Below are positions 18,670-29,751 of a stretch of 64,000 nt of DNA, piece by piece (positions within the stretch are counted from its first letter, which is position 1; the number at the start of each line of letters is the position of its first letter). This DNA is from Bacillus xiamenensis (lineage in GTDB: Bacteria; Bacillota; Bacilli; Bacillales; Bacillaceae): positions 1 through 64,000 of the forward strand of contig NZ_AMSH01000011.1 of assembly GCF_000300535.1 (NCBI RefSeq), read 5' to 3'. The translations under genes were made by a program, and so were the position numbers. Below the pieces are notes generated by a model that searched no databases, was not told the DNA's origin, and saw only the letters and a list, made by a program, of their open reading frames with translations.

Positions 18670-19414
18670 TGACATTATTACCCGCAAAAAAGAACATGTC
18701 CAAACCTTGCAATTACCTGCTGATGGACATTTTGAAAGACGATCATTTAAAGAAGCACTGATGAACCCTCACCGCTCAATCGGACTCATTGCTGAGGTGA
18801 AAAAAGCATCTCCCTCAAAAGGAGTCATTCAGCCTAACTTTGATCCTTTACAGACAGCAAAAGCATATGAATCATCAAACGCAGATTGTCTATCTGTCTT
18901 AACGGATGAACCGTTTTTCCAAGGGAAAAACGAGTACCTGTCCCTTATCAAAGAACACATCACACGCCCTATTTTAAGAAAAGATTTCATTATTGACTCC
19001 ATACAAGTAGAAGAGTCAAAACGCATAGGGGCTGATGCCATTTTATTGATTGGAGAAGTACTTGAACCGAAAAAACTGCACGAGCTTTATATTGAAGCAA
19101 GCGAAAAAGGGCTGGATGTCCTCGTTGAAGTACATGCAGCACAAACACTAGCGAATATTTTGAATGTGTTTACTCCTGAGATCATTGGAGTGAACAACCG
19201 GAATTTAAATACATTTACAACAACACTCGAACAAACAAAAGAAATCGCACCACTTGTTCCAAAGGATGTATTACTAGTGAGTGAAAGCGGCATTCAGACA
19301 TTTGATGACCTGACCTATGTGAAACAGCATGGAGCAGGTGCTGTCCTTGTTGGTGAATCTTTCATGAGAGAACCATCACAGGAAAAAGCCGTTCAGGCAT
19401 TGTTTGGAGAATGA
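18662..19414 (+). CDS. trpC: Indole-3-glycerol phosphate synthase
   Basis: A 250-residue TIM-barrel enzyme closing the indole ring. Diagnostic segments are [12 protein letters not shown] (catalytic lysine), LRKDFI, EVLVEVHA-type [15 protein letters not shown] and VSESGI. It is separate from trpF here, not fused as in E. coli. The trpF gene follows with the TrpC stop inside its upstream region. Confidence 0.96.
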   Translation: MLNDIITRKKEHVQTLQLPADGHFERRSFKEALMNPHRSIGLIAEVKKASPSKGVIQPNFDPLQTAKAYESSNADCLSVLTDEPFFQGKNEYLSLIKEHITRPILRKDFIIDSIQVEESKRIGADAILLIGEVLEPKKLHELYIEASEKGLDVLVEVHAAQTLANILNVFTPEIIGVNNRNLNTFTTTLEQTKEIAPLVPKDVLLVSESGIQTFDDLTYVKQHGAGAVLVGESFMREPSQEKAVQALFGE

Positions 19415-19419
19415 ATAGA

Positions 19420-20079
19420 ATGAAGCCTTATTTAAAATATTGCGGAGCTGTCTCACAAGAGGATGTCGCTTGCATCTCGCAATCTCATGCGGATGCCATC
19501 GGATTTATCCTTGCGCCAAGTAAAAGAGAGGTCCATCCAGATCAAATAAAGCACTGGCTGTCACAAGTCAATTGCACGAAAGATATTGTGGGTGTGTTTG
19601 TGAATGAAAAGATACAGAGAGTGTGTGATATCGCAAACGACCTACCCTTAGATATCGTGCAGCTTCATGGAGATGAGACACCAGAAGATGCAATGGAAAT
19701 CAAACAACAAACAGGGGCTGCAGTTTGGAAAGTGTTCCATCACGAGCCCCATTTAAACGACACACTTAAAAATATGACGACATTCGCGCCATTTGTCGAT
19801 GGTTTTCTCATTGATTCGAAAGTAAAGGGAATGAGGGGCGGTTCTGGAACAGCTTTTGCATGGGAGGCGGTGCCTTCATATGTTCAGCACGCAAAACAGC
19901 TGGGGAAAACTTGCGTGATTGCAGGCGGGGTGACGCCAGAAACAATAACAGACCTGCTTGCTTATGGTCCAGACGCCATTGACCTTTCAAGCGGAATAGA
20001 AGAAAACGGGAAGAAAAGCACGACAAAGATAAAAGCGCTCGAAGAAAGGATGTTAAACGATGTACGCATATCCAAATGA
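19420..20079 (+). CDS. trpF: Phosphoribosylanthranilate isomerase
   Basis: A 219-residue (beta/alpha)8 enzyme performing the Amadori rearrangement of PRA to CdRP. The catalytic cysteine lies in LKYCG at the N-terminus. The aspartate is in [18 protein letters not shown], and the phosphate-binding segment is AGGVTPETI. Two in-frame ATGs exist at 19411 and 19420. The second is chosen because GGAGA at 19406-19410 abuts the first but is 9 bases from the second. It overlaps trpB by 20 bases. Confidence 0.93.
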   Translation: MKPYLKYCGAVSQEDVACISQSHADAIGFILAPSKREVHPDQIKHWLSQVNCTKDIVGVFVNEKIQRVCDIANDLPLDIVQLHGDETPEDAMEIKQQTGAAVWKVFHHEPHLNDTLKNMTTFAPFVDGFLIDSKVKGMRGGSGTAFAWEAVPSYVQHAKQLGKTCVIAGGVTPETITDLLAYGPDAIDLSSGIEENGKKSTTKIKALEERMLNDVRISK

Positions 20080-21259
20080 GCTTGGCAGATATGGAGAATT
20101 CGGAGGGAAATTTGTTCCTGAAACGCTCATGCAGCCACTAGAAGAAATCGAACAAGCTTTTCGTGAATTAAAAGAAGATCCTGCTTTTCAAAAGGAGTAT
20201 ATATCGCTTCTGCAAAACTATTCAGGCAGACCGACTGCCCTCACATACGCGGATCAATTATCTGCATATCTCGGGGGCGCAAAAATCTACTTGAAAAGAG
20301 AAGATTTAAATCACACAGGCGCTCATAAAATTAACAATGCGCTTGGGCAGGCGCTGCTAGCGAAAAAAATGGGGAAATCAAACATCATCGCCGAAACAGG
20401 AGCAGGACAGCACGGCGTAGCTGCTGCCACTGTGGCAGCAAAATTCGGCTTATCCTGCACTGTATTTATGGGGAAAGAAGATGTGGAAAGACAATCCCTC
20501 AATGTGTTCCGAATGAAACTGCTCGGCGCTGAGGTCATACCTGTCACAAGCGGGAACGGAACATTAAAAGATGCAACCAATGAAGCCATCCGTTACTGGG
20601 TTCAGCACTGCAGTGACCATTTTTATATGATTGGATCAGTTGTAGGGCCTCATCCATATCCTCAAATCGTCAGTGAATTCCAGCGGATGATCGGTGATGA
20701 GGCAAAAGCACAGATACTTGAAAAGGAAGGCCGGCTTCCTCATAAAGTCATTGCCTGTGTTGGCGGCGGTAGTAATGCCATTGGCATGTACCGGGCGTTC
20801 CTAGATGAAGAGGTCGATATCATTGGCGTAGAAGCTGCTGGGAAAGGAATTGACACCCCGCTTCATGCAGCAACCATCACAAAAGGAACAAAAGGTGTCA
20901 TACATGGATCTTTGACATACTTAATTCAAGACGAATTTGGTCAAATTATTGAGCCATATTCTATTTCGGCGGGTTTAGATTATCCTGGAATTGGACCAGA
21001 GCACGCATACTTGCATGCGAGCGGACGGGTTCAATATGTGAGTGCCACAGATCAAGAAGCCCTAGATGCATTAAAGCTGCTCACAGAAAAAGAAGGCATC
21101 CTGCCAGCGATTGAATCGGCACATGCTTTAGCCAAAGCGTTTGAAGTGAGCCAGAACATGAATGAAGACGACATTGTCCTTGTCTGCTTGTCAGGAAGAG
21201 GAGATAAGGATGTGCATACATTAATGAATGTGCTTGAAAGTGAGGGCGAAACAAAATGA
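20060..21259 (+). CDS. trpB: Tryptophan synthase beta chain
   Basis: A 399-residue PLP enzyme condensing indole with serine. The PLP lysine is Lys90 in [10 protein letters not shown]. The phosphate-binding GGGSNAIG is present, and [19 protein letters not shown] opens the protein. It forms the alpha2-beta2 complex with TrpA, whose gene overlaps its end by 4 bases (ATGA). Confidence 0.98.
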   Translation: MYAYPNELGRYGEFGGKFVPETLMQPLEEIEQAFRELKEDPAFQKEYISLLQNYSGRPTALTYADQLSAYLGGAKIYLKREDLNHTGAHKINNALGQALLAKKMGKSNIIAETGAGQHGVAAATVAAKFGLSCTVFMGKEDVERQSLNVFRMKLLGAEVIPVTSGNGTLKDATNEAIRYWVQHCSDHFYMIGSVVGPHPYPQIVSEFQRMIGDEAKAQILEKEGRLPHKVIACVGGGSNAIGMYRAFLDEEVDIIGVEAAGKGIDTPLHAATITKGTKGVIHGSLTYLIQDEFGQIIEPYSISAGLDYPGIGPEHAYLHASGRVQYVSATDQEALDALKLLTEKEGILPAIESAHALAKAFEVSQNMNEDDIVLVCLSGRGDKDVHTLMNVLESEGETK

Positions 21260-22059
21260 TCACATTTCAATTAGAACAAGGTGAGAAATTATTCATTCCC
21301 TTTATCACGGCAGGTGATCCATCAGAAGAGGTGACCATTGATTTAGCCGTCGCTCTTCAAGCAGCGGGTGCACATGCGATTGAATTAGGTGTTCCTTATT
21401 CCGATCCATTAGCGGACGGTCCTGTGATTCAAAGAGCTTCTAAAAGAGCTTTACATCATGGCATGAATATCGTAAAAGCGATAGAATTAGCAGGGAAGAT
21501 GAAAAAAAACGGTGTAAAAATTCCTCTAATTCTATTTACGTATTATAATCCTGTGTTACAATTAGACACAGAATACTTTTTCGCTTTACTGCGCAAAAAT
21601 CATATTTCGGGACTCTTAACACCCGACTTGCCGTTTGAAGAGAGCAGCGAGCTTCAGAAGAACTGTCAAACACATGACATTTCATATATATCGCTCGTTG
21701 CACCAACAAGCAAGGAGCGATTAGAAAAAATTGTAGAGCAGGCAGAAGGTTTTGTGTATTGTGTTTCATCTCTCGGCGTTACAGGTGTCAGACAATCCTT
21801 TGACGCGTCGATTACTGATTTTATTCAGCAAGTCAAACAGCAGAGTCAAATTCCGGTTGCTGTAGGTTTTGGCATTTCAACAAGAGAACAGGTTGACTCA
21901 ATGAATAAAATAAGTGATGGTGTCGTTGTAGGCAGTGCCCTTGTGAAAAAAATTGAAGAGCTTCAAGAACAATTGATCGCAAGTGATACACGTCAGGAGG
22001 CACTAAGAGAATTTGAAACATATGCAAAAACGTTTAGTCCCCTCTATTCATTCAAATGA
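21256..22059 (+). CDS. trpA: Tryptophan synthase alpha chain
   Basis: A 267-residue TIM barrel that cleaves indole-3-glycerol phosphate and channels indole to TrpB. The catalytic residues correspond to Glu43 and Asp54 in [16 protein letters not shown]. The phosphate loop GFGIS is also present. It is the last trp gene; hisC follows after 8 bases without a terminator, so the aromatic genes downstream are co-transcribed. Confidence 0.97.
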   Translation: MITFQLEQGEKLFIPFITAGDPSEEVTIDLAVALQAAGAHAIELGVPYSDPLADGPVIQRASKRALHHGMNIVKAIELAGKMKKNGVKIPLILFTYYNPVLQLDTEYFFALLRKNHISGLLTPDLPFEESSELQKNCQTHDISYISLVAPTSKERLEKIVEQAEGFVYCVSSLGVTGVRQSFDASITDFIQQVKQQSQIPVAVGFGISTREQVDSMNKISDGVVVGSALVKKIEELQEQLIASDTRQEALREFETYAKTFSPLYSFK

Positions 22060-22067
22060 GGTGAAAC

Positions 22068-23168
22068 ATGTTGCAAATCAAAGATCAATTAAAACAACTA
22101 AAACCGTATCAACCTGGGAAACCAATTGAAGAGGTCAAAAAAGAATATCAATTAGATAAAATTGTGAAATTGGCTTCAAATGAAAACCCTTTTGGATGTT
22201 CCACACATGCAAAAGAGGCCATACAAGCTGAGCTCGAACACTTAGCGATTTATCCAGATGGATACAGCGCAGAGTTAAGATCGGAGCTAGCTGCATTTCT
22301 TCAAGTAAATGAAAAACAATTAATTTTCGGGAATGGCTCAGATGAACTTGTGCAAATTATTGCTAGAGCATTCCTTGACCAACATACAAATACCGTTATC
22401 CCATCTCCATCTTTTCCGCAATATCGTCACAATGCAGTGATTGAACATGCAGAAATTCGTGAAGTGCCGCTTTTAGACGGAGGAGCTCATGATCTGAAGG
22501 GGATGCTGGCTGCGATTGATGAAAACACGAAGGTTGTTTGGGTATGTAATCCAAATAATCCGACGGGAAATCATTTGTCAGAATCTGAGCTCGTGTCATT
22601 TTTAGATCAAGTGCCAGCTCACGTGCTTGTCGTTCTAGATGAAGCGTATTTTGAATATGTTCGTGCGGAAGACTTTCCGGATAGTTTATCTTTATTAAAC
22701 TCCTATCAAAATGTCATTGTGCTCCGAACGTTTTCTAAAGCATATGGACTGGCAGCACTTCGAGTAGGGTACGGGATTGCGTCAGAGGAACTGATTACTG
22801 CCATTGAACCAGCGAGAGAGCCATTTAATACAAGTCGTATCGCTCAGGCAGCTGCGCGTGCTGCTATAAAAGATCAAGACTTCATTCAATCGTGCAGACA
22901 AAAAAATGAAGCAGGTCTCAAGCAATATCAAGCATTTGCAGACCGCTTTGGGCTGTTTATCTATCCATCTCAAACAAACTTTGTGCTGATTGATTTTCAA
23001 AGAGATGCAGATGAACTGTTCAATGCCCTATTGAAAAAAGGCTATATTGTTCGTTCTGGTAAAGCACTCGGCTTTCCAACTTCTTTGCGTATTACTGTTG
23101 GAACGAAGGAGCAAAATGAAGAAATTTTAACTACACTCGCCAATTTATTAGAAGGCATTCGTGCGTAG
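22068..23168 (+). CDS. hisC: Histidinol-phosphate / aromatic aminotransferase
   Basis: A 366-residue class II PLP aminotransferase. The PLP lysine is in [26 protein letters not shown] and [11 protein letters not shown] are typical of HisC. In B. subtilis the same gene in this supra-operon serves both histidine and Tyr/Phe synthesis, and that dual use is likely here given its position between trpA and tyrA. GAGGTGAAAC precedes the ATG. Confidence 0.95.
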   Translation: MLQIKDQLKQLKPYQPGKPIEEVKKEYQLDKIVKLASNENPFGCSTHAKEAIQAELEHLAIYPDGYSAELRSELAAFLQVNEKQLIFGNGSDELVQIIARAFLDQHTNTVIPSPSFPQYRHNAVIEHAEIREVPLLDGGAHDLKGMLAAIDENTKVVWVCNPNNPTGNHLSESELVSFLDQVPAHVLVVLDEAYFEYVRAEDFPDSLSLLNSYQNVIVLRTFSKAYGLAALRVGYGIASEELITAIEPAREPFNTSRIAQAAARAAIKDQDFIQSCRQKNEAGLKQYQAFADRFGLFIYPSQTNFVLIDFQRDADELFNALLKKGYIVRSGKALGFPTSLRITVGTKEQNEEILTTLANLLEGIRA

Positions 23169-23171
23169 CAT

Positions 23172-23215
23172 AACAATGAAGTCATATCCTGTTTATAGGA
23201 TATGGCTTTCGTTGT
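23172..23215 (+). repeat. Long hairpin between hisC and tyrA
   Basis: CATATCC / GGATATG is extended outward by ACAATGAA pairing with TTTCGTTGT, partly by G-T pairs. The result is a stem of about 16 pairs and a short loop. There is no clear T run, so it may be a processing site or a weak attenuator within the operon. Confidence 0.5.
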
Positions 23216-23285
23216 AGCTCATCCACTATACATATCAGCTATTGAAACGGCTTGTTTAATTTTCACGAAAAATCAGGTGATGAAC

Positions 23286-24401
23286 ATGAATGAAGCAAAC
23301 GAAACCATATTAATCGCTGGACTTGGTTTAATTGGCGGTTCCATTGCACTGTCAATTAAAAAAGAGTTTCCTCATAAAAAAATTGTAGGCTATGATGTTG
23401 CTAAAGAGCAAATGGTTGCTGCAACAAAGCTTGGCATCATTGATGCAACAGCCGATTCATTTATGGAAGGTTTACATGAATCAGCAACCATTATTTTGGC
23501 AACGCCAGTTCAACAAACAATCAAAATGCTAAGTGATATTGCAGCATCTGGAATTGAAAGAGAGCTAACGATTACGGATGTGGGTAGCACAAAGCAGAAG
23601 GTTGTTAATTTTGCGGAAAAAACGCTGCCTGATCACTACCAATTTATTGGTGGACATCCAATGGCCGGTTCTCATAAATCAGGTGTCATTGCAGCGAAAG
23701 ACTTCTTATTTGAAAATGCATTCTACATTTTAACGCCAGCAAAGGTAACAAGTCGTCAGGCTATTGATCGTTTGATGGAATTGCTGAAGGGAACGAATGC
23801 TCATTTTATAGAAATGACGCCGGAAGAACATGACGCCGTGACAAGTGTCATCAGTCACTTTCCGCATATAGTCGCGGCTAGTCTTGTGCATCAAGCGCAC
23901 CATTTTGAAGAGCAATTTCCTCTTGTCAAACGGTTTGCAGCTGGTGGATTTCGGGATATTACCCGTATTGCATCAAGTAATCCTGCCATGTGGCGCGATA
24001 TCCTTTTGCACAATAAAAACAAGATTTTAGACAGATTCCAGGAATGGAAAAAAGAGATTGAGCGCATCGAATCCTTTGTGCAGCAAGAAGACGCTGAGAG
24101 ATTATTCTCTTATTTTCAAGATGCAAAGGAATATCGTGACGGCCTTCCTCTAAGAAAAAAAGGAGCGATCCCTGCTTTTTATGATCTTTATGTGGATGTT
24201 CCGGATCATCCTGGTGTTATTTCTGAAATTACAGGTTATCTAGCAAGTGAAAATATTAGTATTACGAATATCCGTATTATTGAAACACGTGAAGACATTA
24301 ACGGGATTTTACGCATTAGTTTTCAAACAGATGACGATCGCAAGCGGGCAGAACTCTGTATAAAAAATAGAGCGAATTACGATACATTTTATGCTGACTG
24401 A
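23286..24401 (+). CDS. tyrA: Prephenate dehydrogenase with ACT domain
   Basis: A 371-residue enzyme of tyrosine synthesis, the same length as B. subtilis TyrA. It has an N-terminal NAD-binding [11 protein letters not shown], the catalytic segment [12 protein letters not shown], and a C-terminal ACT domain ([31 protein letters not shown]), probably for feedback control. The start at 23286 is placed behind CAGGTGA; the frame is open further upstream, across the intergenic hairpin. It overlaps the region of the aroA SD. Confidence 0.95.
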   Translation: MNEANETILIAGLGLIGGSIALSIKKEFPHKKIVGYDVAKEQMVAATKLGIIDATADSFMEGLHESATIILATPVQQTIKMLSDIAASGIERELTITDVGSTKQKVVNFAEKTLPDHYQFIGGHPMAGSHKSGVIAAKDFLFENAFYILTPAKVTSRQAIDRLMELLKGTNAHFIEMTPEEHDAVTSVISHFPHIVAASLVHQAHHFEEQFPLVKRFAAGGFRDITRIASSNPAMWRDILLHNKNKILDRFQEWKKEIERIESFVQQEDAERLFSYFQDAKEYRDGLPLRKKGAIPAFYDLYVDVPDHPGVISEITGYLASENISITNIRIIETREDINGILRISFQTDDDRKRAELCIKNRANYDTFYAD

Positions 24402-24411
24402 GGTGACGAAC

Positions 24412-25698
24412 ATGAAAATTCATAAACATGCTCCTATGAACGGAGAAATTCATATTCCTGGCGACAAATCCATTTCTCATAGATCCGTGATGTTTGGTGC
24501 TATCGCTGATGGGACAACAGTAGTGAAAAACTTTCTTCCTGGAGCTGATTGTTTAAGTACGATTGATTGCTTTAGAAAGATGGGTGTAGACATCGAACAA
24601 AAAGGAACAGATGTTGTCATTCACGGCAAAGGACTGAAAGAGCTTAAAGAGCCGAGTGATATCCTTGATGTTGGTAATTCTGGCACCACCATTCGTTTAA
24701 TGATGGGAATCTTAGCTGGCTGTGAGTTCCACAGTACGCTGATCGGTGACGAAAGTATTGCCAAACGACCAATGAAACGAGTAACAGGTCCGCTAAGACA
24801 ATTAGGCGCCAAAATAGATGGCAGAGCAAATGGCGAGTATACACCACTTTCTATACGCGGGGGCAATCTAAAAGCCATCTCTTACAAGTCTCCGGTTGCA
24901 AGTGCGCAAATTAAGTCGGCTGTCCTTTTAGCTGGACTGCAAGCAGAAGGAACAACGACGTTAACTGAGCCCCATAAATCAAGAGATCATACCGAAAGAA
25001 TGCTCTCAATGTTTGGTGTCTCGCTACATGAAGACGCACAAAGTGTCTCCATTGAAGGGGGACAAACATTAAAAGCGACAGATATATTTGTCCCAGGAGA
25101 TATATCTTCAGCTGCCTTTTTCCTAGTAGCTGGATCTATCGTTCCAAACAGCCGGATTGTATTGAAAAATGTCGGCTTAAACAAAACAAGAACTGGCATT
25201 ATAGATGTACTGAAGCAAATGGGTGCGAACCTGGACATTCATGAAGTGGATGCAAAAGGCGGAGAACCATACGGTGATTTAATCATCTCTACCTCTTCCT
25301 TAAAAGGGATTGAAATTTCTGGTGATATCATCTCCAGACTCATCGACGAAATTCCTATTATTGCGCTTCTAGCTACTCAAGCAGAAGGAACAACGATCAT
25401 TAAAGATGCGGCTGAGTTAAAAGTAAAAGAAACCAATCGAATTGATACCGTCGTTTCAGAACTTAAAAAACTAGGTGCTCATATTGAAGCAACTGATGAT
25501 GGAATGAAGATTCATGGTAAAACCAGCCTTAAGGGCGGCGCAGTCGTCTCCAGCTACGGAGATCACCGAATTGGTATGATGTTAGGAATTGCTGCATGTA
25601 TCACAGAGCAAGCAATTGAAATTGAAGATACAGATGCAGTGCGTGTATCTTATCCAAATTTCTTTGAACACATTGAATACTTAACGAAAACAGTCTGA
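24412..25698 (+). CDS. aroA: EPSP synthase (3-phosphoshikimate 1-carboxyvinyltransferase)
   Basis: A 428-residue enzyme (aroE in B. subtilis nomenclature) joining shikimate 3-phosphate and PEP. Motifs: [34 protein letters not shown] and [15 protein letters not shown]. The start is the ATG behind GAGGTGACG at 24412. It is the last gene of the aromatic supra-operon, and its stop codon lies inside the terminator stem. Confidence 0.97.
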   Translation: MKIHKHAPMNGEIHIPGDKSISHRSVMFGAIADGTTVVKNFLPGADCLSTIDCFRKMGVDIEQKGTDVVIHGKGLKELKEPSDILDVGNSGTTIRLMMGILAGCEFHSTLIGDESIAKRPMKRVTGPLRQLGAKIDGRANGEYTPLSIRGGNLKAISYKSPVASAQIKSAVLLAGLQAEGTTTLTEPHKSRDHTERMLSMFGVSLHEDAQSVSIEGGQTLKATDIFVPGDISSAAFFLVAGSIVPNSRIVLKNVGLNKTRTGIIDVLKQMGANLDIHEVDAKGGEPYGDLIISTSSLKGIEISGDIISRLIDEIPIIALLATQAEGTTIIKDAAELKVKETNRIDTVVSELKKLGAHIEATDDGMKIHGKTSLKGGAVVSSYGDHRIGMMLGIAACITEQAIEIEDTDAVRVSYPNFFEHIEYLTKTV

Positions 25699-25720
25699 GG
25701 ATTTCCTCAGGCTTTTTCTT
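25694..25720 (+). terminator. Terminator of the aromatic supra-operon
   Basis: The stem TCTGAGG / CCTCAGG-like arms (CTGAGG 25695-25700, CCTCAG 25705-25710) is followed by GCTTTTTCTTT. It overlaps the aroA stop codon. Confidence 0.8.
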
Positions 25721-25908
25721 TCCTTTTGCATATTTGAAAGAATGATAGCATAGCTTGTCTCAAGGTGAAACCTTGAAAAAAAACGTTTTGTTGATTCAAA
25801 CATGATTTTTTAGCGTTTACGGTTTACAAATCGTCAGTTTAGTAAAGTATTGATTGAAAAAGAGTCTTTAAAAGACAAAAATGGCTTCATGTGAAAAGAG
25901 CAACATAT

Positions 25909-25937
25909 TTGCTGGATATGCAGCTGTCGATTATGAT
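25909..25937 (+). promoter_or_regulatory. Candidate promoter of ypiA
   Basis: TTGCTG at 25909-25914 and TATGAT at 25932-25937 have a 17-base spacer. They are about 50 bases before the ypiA start. The rest of 25721-25908 holds no gene that I can see, only a small CAAGGT / ACCTTG hairpin near 25762. Confidence 0.5.
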
Positions 25938-25987
25938 ATGAAGTAACAACAGTTTAGGTTTTTGGAAACAGAAAGGAACGGTTTGAT

Positions 25988-27259
25988 TTGAATAGTTCAT
26001 TACAAGAAGCCATAAAATTAGTTGAGGCAGGTGAGACTGAAAAAGGACTCCAAACACTTGCACAAGCAGAGAAGCATCTACACGATGAAGAAAAGGCGCA
26101 GGCAGCTCAGTTATATTATGAGTGGGGAGATATTGGCAAAGCGCGGAATCTCATCAGTGATTTACATGATTTATATCCAGAGGAAACTGGATTAACCTGT
26201 TTTTATGCAGAGCTACTCATTGACTCTGATGAAGAAGAGAAGGCAATTGCTGTACTTGAAACGATTCCTGAAGATGACGATGCGTATCCAGAGAGTTTAT
26301 TGTTAATGGCGGATTTGTATCAAATGCAAGGGCTATTTGAAGTGAGTGAACAAAAGCTTTTAAAAGCGAAAGAATTATTACCTAATGAAGCCGTCATTGA
26401 CTTCGCGTTAGGTGAATTGTACTTTTCTCAAGGTCTTTCAAAGAAAGCAGCCGATTATTTCTACAAAGTGGCCGATCAACAAAATGAGGTTGGCGGCGTC
26501 AATGTATATCAGCGTCTCGCTGAATCGTTAAGCACAGCTGGAGAATTTGAAGATGCGCTTGAATGGTATGAAAAGGCGGTAAAGGATCAAGCAGACCCAA
26601 ATACACTCTTTGGCTACGGATTTACAGCAATGAGGGCTGGCAGAACGAAGACAGCTATTCAGCAGCTTTCAGTACTAAAAGAGATGGATCCATCTTATTC
26701 GTCACTTTATATGCCTTTAGCCAAAAGCTATGAGGAAGAAGGACTATATCATGAGGCGTTAGAGGCAGTAAAAGAAGGTATTAAAATGGATGAGTATAAC
26801 AAAGAGTTATATTTATATGGGGCAAAGATTGCTTTGAAAAATGGCGATTCGGAAGATGCGAAAAAGCTGCTTCAAGAAGCACTCGCCCTTGATCCAGGAT
26901 ATATTGAAGCGGTTCAAACACTGCTAGCGATCTATTTAAATGAAGAGCTGTATGATGACATTCTCGATGTCATCAAAGAAGTTAAGAGTTTTGGAGAAGA
27001 TGATCCAAAATGGAACTGGTATGCTGCTTCTGCTTCTGTTGGACGAGAGGAATACGAAGAAGCAGCTGAGTATTTCAAACTTGCTCTGCCTGATTTTGAT
27101 GAGGACCGTGACTTTTTATACGAATACGCTTCGTTCCTTTTAGAAGAAGGCAGACAAAAAGAAGCCTTACCGTTATTACGTAAAGTTCTTCAAAAAGATG
27201 GCGTGAATGAAGAAATTCAAGAAACAATTTTAAGAATTGAAGACGAAATTTCCTTATAG
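25988..27259 (+). CDS. ypiA: YpiA, TPR-repeat protein
   Basis: A 423-residue acidic protein made almost wholly of tetratricopeptide repeats, such as EDALEWYEKAVKDQADPNTLFGYGF and DAKKLLQEALALDPGYIEAVQTLLAIY. It has no signal peptide and no membrane helix, so it is a cytosolic scaffold. The start is TTG at 25988, preceded by AAAGGAA. The neighbour ypiB (reoY) acts with ClpCP on MurA degradation in related Firmicutes. A role for YpiA in the same process is plausible, but rests on context. Confidence 0.8.
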   Translation: MNSSLQEAIKLVEAGETEKGLQTLAQAEKHLHDEEKAQAAQLYYEWGDIGKARNLISDLHDLYPEETGLTCFYAELLIDSDEEEKAIAVLETIPEDDDAYPESLLLMADLYQMQGLFEVSEQKLLKAKELLPNEAVIDFALGELYFSQGLSKKAADYFYKVADQQNEVGGVNVYQRLAESLSTAGEFEDALEWYEKAVKDQADPNTLFGYGFTAMRAGRTKTAIQQLSVLKEMDPSYSSLYMPLAKSYEEEGLYHEALEAVKEGIKMDEYNKELYLYGAKIALKNGDSEDAKKLLQEALALDPGYIEAVQTLLAIYLNEELYDDILDVIKEVKSFGEDDPKWNWYAASASVGREEYEEAAEYFKLALPDFDEDRDFLYEYASFLLEEGRQKEALPLLRKVLQKDGVNEEIQETILRIEDEISL

Positions 27260-27334
27260 TTTGCAGGAATGAAGAACTGGTTTGTTGAATAATTCAGGTA
27301 TAGCAATTTAATTTACGATAGAGGAGGGAATAAC

Positions 27335-27874
27335 ATGCAGACCCCTGTTTCTGTCAATGAAAAAAAGGAATTTATCCGGTGGTTCTTAAACCATTATCAG
27401 TTAAAGCGAAGAGAATGTGTTTGGATATTAAATTATTTAATGAGTCACGACTCTTTGATGGAAAAGGTTCATTTTGTAGAGCAAGCAGAATTTTGCCCAA
27501 GGGGAATTATTATGTCAACACACTGTGTGGATGAAGTTCCCTTTAGATTTTATAAAGAAAACATCATGACGACAGATGCTGAAAAATCATTTCATGATAT
27601 TCGTTTGAATAAACAGCAAGATTTGTTTATTCAGTTGAATTTCCGCTCCGCTTATCGTTCGCCGGAATATGCAGCCGTTCTAGAAACAAATCCTCATATT
27701 CCTAAAGATCTTTATGAAAATGAAAAAGATAAGGATCTTGCTGAGAAAGTATTAGAGCACTCTATCGCTACTTTCCAAAAAGAACGGCTTATGAAAGAAA
27801 TAGATGAAGCGCTTGACCGTCATGATCAAGAAACGTTTAATAAGTTAGCCAAAGAATTAAGCCTATTATCATAA
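27335..27874 (+). CDS. ypiB: YpiB/ReoY family protein (UPF0302)
   Basis: A 179-residue protein beginning [39 protein letters not shown], a well conserved UPF0302 opening. The Listeria homologue ReoY is known to promote ClpCP-dependent degradation of MurA and so to tune peptidoglycan synthesis. GAGGAGGGAA precedes the ATG. The C-terminal part ([22 protein letters not shown]) is helical and charged. It belongs with ypiA and ypiF. Confidence 0.85.
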   Translation: MQTPVSVNEKKEFIRWFLNHYQLKRRECVWILNYLMSHDSLMEKVHFVEQAEFCPRGIIMSTHCVDEVPFRFYKENIMTTDAEKSFHDIRLNKQQDLFIQLNFRSAYRSPEYAAVLETNPHIPKDLYENEKDKDLAEKVLEHSIATFQKERLMKEIDEALDRHDQETFNKLAKELSLLS

Positions 27875-27883
27875 AGTCAGCCA

Positions 27884-27914
27884 ATAAGCCTTGCCCTATT
27901 CAGGCAGGGCTTAT
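27884..27914 (+). repeat. Hairpin between ypiB and ypiF
   Basis: ATAAGCC-TTGCC and GGCAG-GGCTTAT pair around a short loop. No T run follows (GTGATGAAAG), so an mRNA stability or attenuation element fits better than a full terminator. Confidence 0.5.
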
Positions 27915-27935
27915 GTGATGAAAGAGGGGAACTAG

Positions 27936-28382
27936 ATGAAGTTTCAGGCGGAGGACGCGGAACGCTTTTTACAATCTAAAGATTACATTGATACCGCTAT
28001 CATTCCATTAATTAGGATCAGTGCAAACCAAATTAAACAAACCGCATCTTTAGGGGAGTTTACAATTCTAGTGGCAGAGGATCTTGAAAGGCAGCTAAAA
28101 GGCAGAGTGTTTCTTTTTCCTCCACATACATATTTAGAAGTCAATGATCGTAAACAAGACGACATACTTGCAGTGAAACAATCATTACAAGAACATTTTC
28201 AGCATGTCGTATTTATCACTTCCGATCATCAGTGGAAAGAGCAGTTAGAAGTGAATGAGTCGCTATTTTTGCTGCACCCGGTTCCATTGGAGCATTTAAA
28301 GGTCGAATTAAAACAAAAAGTCATTCAAGACAGTGTAGAACAAATTTTGAACTTTTTGTTACAAAAATGGAACCCTTCATAA
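27936..28382 (+). CDS. ypiF: YpiF, DUF2487 family protein
   Basis: A 148-residue protein located between ypiB and qcrA, as in B. subtilis. It begins MKFQAEDAERFLQSKDYIDTAIIPLIRI and has no signal peptide or membrane segment. The family (DUF2487) has no known activity. AGAGGGGA is the Shine-Dalgarno sequence. The strong qcrA promoter starts right after its stop codon. Confidence 0.8.
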   Translation: MKFQAEDAERFLQSKDYIDTAIIPLIRISANQIKQTASLGEFTILVAEDLERQLKGRVFLFPPHTYLEVNDRKQDDILAVKQSLQEHFQHVVFITSDHQWKEQLEVNESLFLLHPVPLEHLKVELKQKVIQDSVEQILNFLLQKWNPS

Positions 28383-28421
28383 AAACCCTTACATTTGCAT
28401 TGTACATAGCTTTTTAGGCTG

Positions 28422-28450
28422 TTGACCTTGTGAATAGATTGATATATTAT
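28422..28450 (+). promoter_or_regulatory. Promoter of qcrABC
   Basis: TTGACC at 28422-28427 and TATTAT at 28445-28450 have a 17-base spacer. They lie about 75 bases before qcrA and fit sigma-A well. Confidence 0.6.
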
Positions 28451-28526
28451 GAGGGTGTCCTAGTTTTATGAAATTTTTTCTAATTCAGTTATAAAGTAGC
28501 TGACGACCTGAGGGGGGGAGAAAAAA

Positions 28527-29033
28527 ATGAGCGAGAAGAGACATGGAGTGTCCAGGCGTCAATTTTTGAATTACACGTTGACCGGCGTGGGGGGATTTAT
28601 GGCCGCTGGAATGCTCATGCCTATGGTTCGCTTTGCGCTTGACCCTGTGCTAAAAGGAACAGAGGATCAGGATATGGTTCAAGTTGTCAGTGTGGATGAA
28701 TTGACAAAGGAACCGAAGCGCTTTGACTTTAAAATTGACCAAGTAGATGCATGGTATGAGTCAAAGGAATCTAGGTCAGCATGGGTGTACAAAGAAGGGG
28801 ATGAAATTGTCGCTTTATCGCCAATCTGTAAACATTTAGGATGTACAGTGAACTGGAACAGTGATCCGAAAAATCCAAACAAATTTTTCTGCCCGTGTCA
28901 CTATGGGCTGTACGACAAGGATGGTACAAACGTACCCGGAACTCCGCCGCTTGCGCCGCTTGACCATTATAAGCAGCAAGTGAAGGACGGATACCTCTAT
29001 CTTGGAAAAGCTGTGCCGAAAGGGGAAGGGTAA
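28527..29033 (+). CDS. qcrA: Menaquinol:cytochrome c reductase, Rieske iron-sulfur subunit
   Basis: A 168-residue Rieske protein. A twin-arginine-type motif SRRQFLN precedes a membrane helix (about 16-35). The 2Fe-2S ligands are in CKHLGCTVNW and CPCHYGLYD. It is held on the outer face of the membrane and passes electrons from menaquinol to cytochrome c. Its GGGGGGAG Shine-Dalgarno sequence is strong. The gene is 2 bases from qcrB. Confidence 0.96.
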   Translation: MSEKRHGVSRRQFLNYTLTGVGGFMAAGMLMPMVRFALDPVLKGTEDQDMVQVVSVDELTKEPKRFDFKIDQVDAWYESKESRSAWVYKEGDEIVALSPICKHLGCTVNWNSDPKNPNKFFCPCHYGLYDKDGTNVPGTPPLAPLDHYKQQVKDGYLYLGKAVPKGEG

Positions 29034-29035
29034 CG

Positions 29036-29710
29036 ATGCTTAACAAGATTTATGATTGGGTAGATGAGCGGCTAGACATTACACCGATATGGAGAGATAT
29101 TGCGGATCATGAAGTGCCGGAGCACGTCAATCCAGCGCATCATTTCTCTGCTTTTGTGTATTGTTTTGGCGGTTTAACGTTTTTTGTGACTGTCATTCAA
29201 GTCCTTTCGGGTATGTTTTTAACGATGTATTATGTGCCGGATATTAAAAACGCATGGGAATCTGTCTATTATTTGCAAAATGAAGTCGCATTTGGACAGA
29301 TTGTCAGAGGGATGCACCACTGGGGTGCGAGTCTAGTAATCGTGATGATGTTTTTACATACGCTACGGGTCTTTTTCCAAGGGGCGTATAAGAAGCCGAG
29401 AGAGCTAAACTGGATTGTAGGTGTGCTCATTTTCTTTGTGATGCTTGGACTTGGTTTTACAGGGTATCTTTTACCATGGGATATGAAGGCGCTGTTTGCG
29501 ACGAAGGTTGGTCTTCAAATTGCAGAGGCGACACCTTTCATTGGAAAAGAGATTAAAACGCTGCTTGCAGGTCATCCTGACATTGTAGGAGCACAAACGC
29601 TGACGAGATTTTTCGCTATCCATGTCTTTTTCTTGCCAGCGGCATTATTTGGGCTGATGGCTGCCCACTTTATTATGATTCGTAAGCAAGGAATTTCTGG
29701 ACCGCTGTAA
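29036..29710 (+). CDS. qcrB: Menaquinol:cytochrome c reductase, cytochrome b subunit
   Basis: A 224-residue b6-type cytochrome with four membrane helices. The haem-ligand histidines are in MHHWGASLVIVMMFLHTLR and FFAIHVFFLPAALFGLMAAHF. Cys43 (AFVYCFGG) corresponds to the residue that covalently holds the extra haem in Bacillus QcrB. It provides the quinol-oxidation site with QcrC. Confidence 0.96.
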   Translation: MLNKIYDWVDERLDITPIWRDIADHEVPEHVNPAHHFSAFVYCFGGLTFFVTVIQVLSGMFLTMYYVPDIKNAWESVYYLQNEVAFGQIVRGMHHWGASLVIVMMFLHTLRVFFQGAYKKPRELNWIVGVLIFFVMLGLGFTGYLLPWDMKALFATKVGLQIAEATPFIGKEIKTLLAGHPDIVGAQTLTRFFAIHVFFLPAALFGLMAAHFIMIRKQGISGPL

Positions 29711-29751
29711 AATTTTGCGTTTGATGAATGTTCAATGAGGAGGGGATGACT

